The translations under genes and the position numbers were made by a program. Source: Trachelipus rathkii (taxonomy: Eukaryota; Arthropoda; Malacostraca; Isopoda; Trachelipodidae). From it: 11,532 nt of DNA. Location of the stretch: contig JABUQX010018435.1 in NCBI GenBank assembly GCA_015478945.1, positions 45,001-56,532 of the forward strand. The letters are read 5' to 3'. Shown here in pieces: positions 7,096 to 11,532 of this stretch (positions are counted from its first letter, which is position 1; each line of letters begins with the position of its first letter). The notes beneath the pieces were generated by a model. That model had not been told where the DNA came from and ran no database searches. It saw only the letters and a program-made list of their open reading frames with translations.

Positions 7096-7266
7096 GAACT
7101 GGAAAAGAAATTTTCCCAAACAGGAGCTTTTCAAAATATGAAGAAGATGTTGGCCCAAAAAAATTCTCAGTTGAAAGAACTCCGTGTCAGACTCGAAAAA
7201 TACGAACCCTTGGAGAATGACAACGCAGAATGTGAAGAGGAGGAGGAGGAAGAAGAAAAGGAATAA
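7096..7266 (+). CDS. LZTFL1: LZTFL1 orthologue, terminal coding exon
   Basis: Leucine zipper transcription factor-like protein 1 is a cytoplasmic coiled-coil protein. In vertebrates it binds the BBSome and limits its entry into cilia (BBS17). The exon encodes 56 residues beginning ELEKKFSQTGAFQNMKKML and continuing through KELRVRLEKYEP. Vertebrate LZTFL1 ends with ELEKKF-QT-A--NMK--L--KN-Q-K-LR-RL--YEP, and the alignment is gap-free. After the YEP motif the family usually stops within a few residues; here a tail of about 16 residues follows, ending in an uninterrupted Glu run and KE. The exon starts in phase 0 after a TTTTCTCAG acceptor and ends at TAA (7264-7266). The heptad-like Leu/Lys pattern fits the C-terminal coiled coil. 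Upstream exons lie outside the window or are not recognisable within it. It is a partial gene here and appears intact. Confidence 0.87.
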   Translation, partial: ELEKKFSQTGAFQNMKKMLAQKNSQLKELRVRLEKYEPLENDNAECEEEEEEEEKE

Positions 7267-7640
7267 AGATTTTCAATAAGGAGGGATTGATAAGCTCTGA
7301 CTGAGGAAGTTAACCTTCTCGTTAGCTTATCAATAACTGAAATGTGTTTCTCACTTGTCTGGAGGAAGCTCCCATTTCAACAGAATAATTCCCTAACTTG
7401 TGATAGGTACATATAGTGCGTACCTTTCCTAATCTTGAGCTTTAAAACTAGACAATATTAATCCAGTAGTTTAGGATAATTACCAAAATATTGACAATCT
7501 CTTTAAAATTCTTTATAATAGTTTTTATTTATCCAAAATACGGGTTTAAACATTATTATAGAAAACAATTTAGAGATCTGTGACTGCTATTTAAAATTTT
7601 AAAAGGCTTTTTTTTCATTTTTTAACTTAGCAATATAAAA
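7267..7640 (+). other. Presumed LZTFL1 3' UTR / downstream flank
   Basis: Unique sequence of moderate AT content continues after the stop codon until the next TA tract. An AATAAA overlaps the stop (7262-7267) but would give almost no UTR, and no second clear AATAAA is found before the TA tract, so the poly(A) site cannot be fixed. It contains the stem-loop at 7286-7334 and a small AGGTAC/GTACCT inverted pair (7405-7425). Confidence 0.45.
7286..7334 (+). other. 11-bp perfect stem-loop downstream of the LZTFL1 stop
   Basis: ATTGATAAGCT (7286-7296) and AGCTTATCAAT (7324-7334) are exact reverse complements separated by 27 nt. The loop itself can form a short GAAG/CTTC stem. It lies 20 nt after the stop codon. 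Confidence 0.6.
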
Positions 7641-7644
7641 CCTT

Positions 7645-7690
7645 ATTATATATAGATATATATATATAATATATATAATATATATATATA

Positions 7691-7725
<35 letters not shown>

Positions 7726-7920
7726 TATATTATATATATATTATATAATATAATATATATATATATAATTATATAATAAATAATCATATATATATAATAT
7801 ATATATTATAATATATATATATATATATATTATATATTATATTATATATATATATATATAATATATAATATATAATATATATATAATATTAATATATATA
7901 TATATATAATAATATATGGT
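7645..7920. repeat. (TA)n microsatellite block
   Basis: Long TA and TATAA repeat. Its minus-strand frames are repeat artefacts. Confidence 0.92.
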
Positions 7921-8010
7921 ATTTATAAGTGGTTGATTCCAGGAGCGAAAATCAATAATTACTGTATCGTTATTTTAATAATTTTGGGTAAATACATTAC
8001 AATGTTTAAT

Positions 8011-8096
8011 ACTAACCTAACTTAACCTAACCTAACCTAAACTATGAATAACTAACCTAACTTACCAAACTTAACCTAAATTAACTAATCTAACTT
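8011..8096. repeat. Degenerate interstitial telomere-like (CCTAA)n
   Basis: The sequence reads in 5-nt phase as ACTAA CCTAA CTTAA CCTAA CCTAA CCTAA, then becomes progressively degenerate (ACTAACCTAACTTACC, TTAACCTAAATTAACT) out to about 8096. CCTAA is the C-strand of the TTAGG telomere repeat common in insects and other arthropods. The short, diverged array in the middle of AT-rich DNA suggests an interstitial relic, not a chromosome end. Confidence 0.6.
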
Positions 8097-8114
8097 ATCA
8101 TATACCACTTATAG

Positions 8115-8600
8115 GCCTATAATATATTATATATAATATATATATATTATATATATATATATATAAGATAAATATATATAATATATAAATATATATAATA
8201 TATATATTATAGAAATATAATATATATCAAATATATATATTATAATATATTATATATATTATATATATAATATATAGTATATATATATATATATATAAAT
8301 ATATATATATAATATATATATATATTATATGATAATATAATATAGTATATATAATATAGTATATATATATATAATATATATAATATAATATATAATTATA
8401 TTATATATATATATTATATATATATATATAATATTATTATATATATAATATATATATATATCAGTTAAGTAATGCAATTATTATTATTATTATTATTATA
8501 TTATTATTATTATTATTATTTTTATTATTGATTATTATTATTATATTATATATTATGTAATTAATTATTATATTAATTATATATTGAATAAATAAACTTT
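8115..8600. repeat. (TA)n block grading into (TTA)n
   Basis: About 350 bp of TA repeat is followed by TTA/ATT repeat from 8475. No other content. Confidence 0.92.
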
Positions 8601-8834
8601 CGATATCATCTATTTTTTTATAAAAATTTAAATTGTTATGTGCATCGATTTGATTTTTATGCAAAATAATAAAAGAAATAATAAAAAAATATTGCATTAG
8701 TTGTATAATTTGGCTAAAAAAAAAGAAAAGTAACTTAAAAAGTTCATTTTTTTTTGGTTATATATTCCCCTCTGCCCTATATTTCATTGCTAACTCCCTA
8801 GTGTAACAAAATTTTTAAAATACCATTCTAAAAG
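8601..8834. other. Unique AT-rich spacer, no gene seen
   Basis: Irregular AT-rich DNA with A and T homopolymer runs. It shows no open frame of note and no repeat structure that I can classify. Confidence 0.5.
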
Positions 8835-8990
8835 TCCCTTAATATAATATTATATATATATATATATTATTATATATATCATAATATATAATAATAATAT
8901 ATATATAATAATATATATATATTATATATATAATAAGAATATATATTTATAGTATATATATATAATATATATAATATATATAATGAATTA
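8835..8990. repeat. (TA)n microsatellite block
   Basis: TA/TAATA repeat. It meets the minus-strand open frame described next and replaces its downstream coding sequence. Confidence 0.9.
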
Positions 8991-9153
8991 GTAAGGCAGG
9001 AAGACAATGCCAGTTCCCTAAGCCATCAGCGATCGTAGTGGCTCTGGACGTCGATAACCCTCTGTCGCCTTCCAATTTTTTTTTCTTATCCGCTTGTTTG
9101 TATTTATTGTTGCTTTTGTTGTTCAGATTTTTGGTACCTTCAGGATTCGACAT
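8985..9153 (-). pseudogene. Lys/Asn-rich N-terminal ORF truncated by TA repeat
   Basis: On the minus strand an ATG at 9153-9151 opens a frame beginning MSNPEGTKNLNNKSNNKYK and continuing with a Lys-rich stretch and GLSTSRATTIADGLGNWHC. After about 55 residues it runs into the TA tract and becomes Tyr/Ile repeat. The first part is hydrophilic and lacks stops, consistent with the disordered N-terminus of a retrotransposon ORF1/gag-like protein or of a host gene. No domain is recognised. A GTAAGT donor-like word lies upstream on the same strand (9184-9179), so part of this could be intronic. Confidence 0.35.
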
Positions 9154-9360
9154 GTATACATAACATGTGTAATAATTTACTTACATTGTTTAAGTGTTTT
9201 ATTTTCAGTATTCGTTGTCGTTGTTTGGTTGATGTTGCTTTGTTTGTTTTTGTTTGGTTGCGTTCGTGCGCGTTGTGGTGAACAACACACAGATCTACGC
9301 CGCGCGCACACACCTTGAGAGCTACGGTATGACGTCCGTATAGGAATGACGGCATATTTT
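9154..9360 (-). other. 5'-UTR-like leader upstream of the minus-strand ORF
   Basis: Read on the minus strand it is rich in AACCAAACAAAAACAAAC-type, unstructured A/C sequence with GC-rich words (GCGCGCGG) at its start. This composition resembles arthropod 5' leaders. The plus-strand (9094-9318) and alternative minus (9140-9355) frames are low-complexity shadows. Confidence 0.25.
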
Positions 9361-9394
9361 AGATTTTGTCGTTTGATGATGCATGTTATGGCAT

Positions 9395-9535
9395 CTACAT
9401 ATAATATATATCTATAATATATAATTATATCTAATAATATAAGTATATGTATAAGGTATACACTACAGAGTTATATAATCGGAGTATATATATATATATA
9501 TATATAATATATTATATATATATATATATTTATTT
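9395..9535. repeat. (TA)n microsatellite block
   Basis: TA repeat split by a short unique insert (about 9440-9482). Confidence 0.85.
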
Positions 9536-9822
9536 TTATTTTGAATTTATTTTATTTTTACTAAGGTTATGCTTTTAATACTTTTAATTTTATTTTATTT
9601 TATTTTAGTTGCCCTATAATACTTTGAGATTTTTAGTGAGGTTGAAATAATAATACGTTTTCGTTTAAGTTATATTTGTCTACTACAAAATGGGTCATAC
9701 TGGGAAATACAGCTAAGAGGCTCGAACGTTCACCTTATGAACCACAAAACCAAACATCAAACCAAAAACGAAAACAAAAACAGAAATAAACATGTACACG
9801 TATGTAAGTAAATAAGTACATA
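9536..9822. other. Unique AT-rich region, no gene seen
   Basis: It contains TTTTA pentamer repeats (about 9580-9608) ending in a splice-acceptor-like TTTTAG, then unique DNA, then an A-rich stretch with AACCAAAC/AAAAACGAAAAC words (9740-9790). No convincing exon follows the acceptor. Confidence 0.4.
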
Positions 9823-9855
9823 TACACATGCTGTACATGTGTATCCTAAGGATAC
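9823..9855. other. Two adjoining small inverted repeats
   Basis: TACACATG (9823-9830) pairs with CATGTGTA (9836-9843), and GTATCC (9841-9846) pairs with GGATAC (9850-9855). The two hairpins overlap by three bases, so they are mutually exclusive folds. Confidence 0.45.
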
Positions 9856-9934
9856 TAAACATCAAACAACAATAATATATAACAACGCAGCCAAGAAAAA
9901 AGAGAGGGGAAAGTAAAAAGGGGAGGGGCTTAAA

Positions 9935-10013
9935 TGACGTCAGGAACTGCTGAATCCGTGTTGGCTTGAACTGACATTTGGCCCATACTACTGTATGCCT
10001 ATAAATTGACGTC
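9935..10013. promoter_or_regulatory. CRE / TATA-like promoter candidate
   Basis: The full palindromic cAMP-response element TGACGTCA is at 9935-9942, preceded by GGGGAGGGG (a GC/GA-box-like word, about 9920-9928). A TATAAAT is at 10000-10006, followed at once by a second CRE-like TGACGTC (10007-10013). Plus-strand initiation near 10030 would be expected. The symmetric CRE also allows minus-strand use toward the leader at 9360. No linked coding exon is demonstrated. Confidence 0.3.
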
Positions 10014-10379
10014 TATAGAATTTAGTCGAAAAAATATTTTGCAATTTATTTTTTGTACTTTTTTTATCTAGTCTGGTGCAACACGGCAAGCAGAATTTGC
10101 TCATACTTACTAATTGTTGTCCATTAGTAAATGAACGTTAAAAAATTACAAATTCTGGAAAACTCTTGCATTTGAAAGATTTGAACTCCTGCTGTTATTA
10201 AAAAGTATCATTTTATGAAAGTCAATTAAACGACAACCAAGCCTAATCCATTTATACAATTTTATAAAATATATATATATATTATATACTATATATATAT
10301 TACTGAAAGAGTACTGAAACGTTTCACACAGGATATATTATTAGTGCTAGAAACTAGCCTTTTAAACGTATTATCCTAT
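10014..10379. other. Unique AT-rich region with a short TA tract
   Basis: No coding frame is recognisable. A small TA tract lies at about 10268-10303. The words TCTGGTGCAACACGG near 10071 faintly resemble a primer-binding site, but no LTR is apparent. Confidence 0.4.
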
Positions 10380-10583
10380 GCGGCAGGGGGTAACAGGGGG
10401 GTACCACCGAACAATCGAACTTTAGGCCGTTGCTATCCAACCAGCCCACACGTGTTCTCGCAGCTCGAGGTTTACAAATTCTTGCCCCCAGGTAAATCAA
10501 ACTCCCCAACTGCTACCGAGGATTTGAAACAGCAGGTCCTTTCGTATGAGAGGGGCGGTCAACCTCTTGCGCCACCGAGCCGT
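10380..10583 (-). mobile_element. tRNA-derived SINE candidate
   Basis: Read on the minus strand the element begins GGCTCGGTGGCGCAAGAGG. This contains a good RNA polymerase III A box (TGGCGCAAGAGG against TRGCNNAGYNGG). About 40 nt further on is GTTTCAAATCC (B box consensus GGTTCRANYCC). A 4-bp D-stem-like pair (GGCG/CGCC) brackets the A box, and a CTCATAC word sits where an anticodon loop would lie, hinting at a tRNA-Met-like source. About 110 bp of unrelated, balanced-composition body follows, ending near the CCCCCTG-rich segment at about 10385-10405. TA repeat flanks the head. The plus-strand frame at 10344-10595 is a shadow. Confidence 0.55.
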
Positions 10584-10790
10584 TATATTATATAAATATA
10601 TTATACTATATATATCTATTATTATATATATAATATTATATATATAACTATATATATATTATAATATATATATTATAGTATATATATATATATATATATA
10701 ATATATATAGTACTTAATTTATATATATAATATATAAATACTATATTAACATAATATATATATAAATATATACGTGTGTGTGTAAACACT
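10584..10790. repeat. (TA)n microsatellite block
   Basis: TA repeat beginning exactly at the 5' end of the SINE candidate (minus orientation) and ending at a (TG)n micro-run near 10772-10783. Confidence 0.9.
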
Positions 10791-10805
10791 TCACTTCCAT
10801 GAAAA

Positions 10806-11015
10806 CTAATATTCCATAACCGCCTCAAGGACTCCATCTTCAGTAGTTAAATCGTTAAAATCGCAGACACTCGCGCCCTTATTTTCATACTGATCGTTCA
10901 ACACGTCTTCGTGACCTAAAAACTCTTTCACATTTGAGCATTCGCCACACATTTGTCGTTTCTGATCCCTCCTCGACAATTCTTTTTGGCAATTTTGGCA
11001 AAAAAAAAATGTCAA
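10806..11015 (-). CDS. CxxC...CxxC protein C-terminus, unidentified, partial
   Basis: A 69-codon minus-strand frame ends at a TAG (10808-10806). It starts with CQNCQKELSRRDQKRQMCGE, a C-x2-C-x13-C-x2-C arrangement typical of a small zinc-binding treble-clef or zinc ribbon, and continues as an acidic tail (DFNDLTTEDGVLEAVMEY). The only in-frame start is a TTG at 11015, so this is a 3' portion and not a whole protein. It could be a terminal exon or the C-terminus of a transposable-element protein. Upstream on the same strand are coding-like but broken segments. No stop interrupts this part. The family is not recognised. Confidence 0.4.
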   Translation of the reverse strand: MTFFFCQNCQKELSRRDQKRQMCGECSNVKEFLGHEDVLNDQYENKGASVCDFNDLTTEDGVLEAVMEY

Positions 11016-11036
11016 AATCTATATACTTCTGCTTCT

Positions 11037-11532
11037 TTATTTTCTTCTCTTGTTTATTTTTTTTTTACAGCTACCAGTACTGTTTAACAATACTAAATAA
11101 AAAAACTCTTCTTTCGAATATACAACTATAGCCTTGCCCCTAACATGTCCATCCATACACACATCCTTAAACGATTCCGAAGCACCATCCTACCTCTCCA
11201 ACTCTTTTTCTTTTTCGTTTAACATTTGAATTTCTTCCTAAATATTTGTAAATTATTTGGCTGGCTCCCAAAGCGGATCGAACACTAAATGCGTCGTTTA
11301 ATAGCCTCCGATACATCTACATGTATGACACTGTTCGTCTATTAAATAATTAAGGTTTTCAGAGGTGCTTTTCAGAATTCCTTTGACCACCTCAGATCTT
11401 TGCTTTACATAGAGACGTTATTAGTCCTTAAGTGCATCACACATCTCTGATGGTTTAACTCACACATCTCTCCTCGAAAGAGAGGAGGAGGTTAGAGTTT
11501 TTCAACTCCTCCTCAACTTTTCCGATCTCATT
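11037..11532 (-). pseudogene. Decayed coding relic upstream of the CxxC frame
   Basis: From the window edge the minus strand reads NEIGKVEEELKNSNLLLSFE to a TAA at 11457-11455. After a frame change, one frame runs from about 11437 to 11039 with coding-like, charged peptide segments such as VKQRSEVVKGILKSTSENLN, EQCHTCRC and EIQMLNEKEKELER, interrupted by six stops. The Glu/Lys/Leu-rich composition suggests a coiled coil. The order coiled coil, then Cys motifs, then the zinc-like C-terminus would suit a non-LTR retrotransposon ORF1-type or DNA-transposon accessory protein, but no diagnostic motif is visible. It runs off the window. Confidence 0.35.

Noticed and set aside
7262..7267. AATAAA as the LZTFL1 poly(A) signal
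   Set aside because: It overlaps the stop codon, which would leave almost no 3' UTR; more likely chance in AT-rich DNA.
7599..7787. Minus-strand frame of 62 codons
   Set aside because: Encodes Tyr/Ile alternation from (TA)n; an artefact of the repeat, as are 6340-6553 and 8461-8697.
9600..9660. Splice acceptor-like TTTTATTTTAG followed by an open stretch
   Set aside because: The open stretch is only about 13 codons before tandem TAA stops; no donor or similarity.
9695..9745. tRNA-like B-box word (GTTCGAGCC on the minus strand)
   Set aside because: No A box at the required distance and no cloverleaf, so not called a tRNA or SINE.
1..11532. CRISPR array, operon, phage or bacterial defence genes
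   Set aside because: No regularly spaced repeats with unique spacers, no ribosome-binding-site-linked gene runs, and clear eukaryotic features throughout.

Overview
This is an extremely AT-rich window from a eukaryotic nuclear genome. The evidence is spliced-gene architecture (a polypyrimidine splice acceptor leading into a conserved coding exon), transposon relics, and long (TA)n and (TAA)n microsatellites filling the space between every other sequence. A degenerate interstitial block of the arthropod telomere motif CCTAA/TTAGG at about 8011-8096, with LZTFL1-like and hAT-like sequence, points to an arthropod, most likely a non-dipteran insect; the lineage is an inference. There is no sign of bacterial or viral gene organisation.

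Layout. 1-565 is AT repeat with one small unique island. 566-1130 is an island of clearly higher GC, with a nested 50-nt hairpin at 1025-1074. 1130-2460 is unique AT-rich DNA with three short open segments bounded by good splice signals (candidate exons, unproven). 2461-3042 is AT repeat around a GC-richer island at 2785-2950. 3043-4848 is a decayed, internally deleted hAT transposon with matching ends, subterminal CATCCGC repeats, fragments of transposase and an internal tandem duplication. 4966-5800 holds unclassified repetitive sequence: GGCTCC/GGCACC palindromes, two diverged ~100-bp units and an A-rich tract. 5805-7095 is non-coding and includes a (TAA)n/(TTA)n near-palindrome of ~230 bp.

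The only confident gene segment is the terminal coding exon of an LZTFL1 (BBS17-type leucine-zipper) orthologue at 7096-7266 (+), followed by a presumed 3' UTR with an 11-bp stem-loop. 7645-8990 is mostly AT repeat enclosing the telomere-like block. On the minus strand, 9360-8990 carries a Lys/Asn-rich open frame whose downstream part is replaced by a TA tract, with a 5'-UTR-like leader. A CRE/TATA-like cluster lies at 9935-10013, a tRNA-derived SINE candidate (minus strand) at 10380-10583, and a minus-strand decayed coding relic at 10806-11532 ending in an intact 69-codon frame with a CxxC...CxxC motif.

Nothing here forms an operon or a defence-type system. The picture is one host gene terminus embedded in layered mobile-element debris that was invaded or split by microsatellite expansion. 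I did not find strong evidence for an undescribed biological system; the most useful leads are the hAT internal duplication, the minus-strand CxxC protein relic, the SINE, and the GC-rich hairpin.
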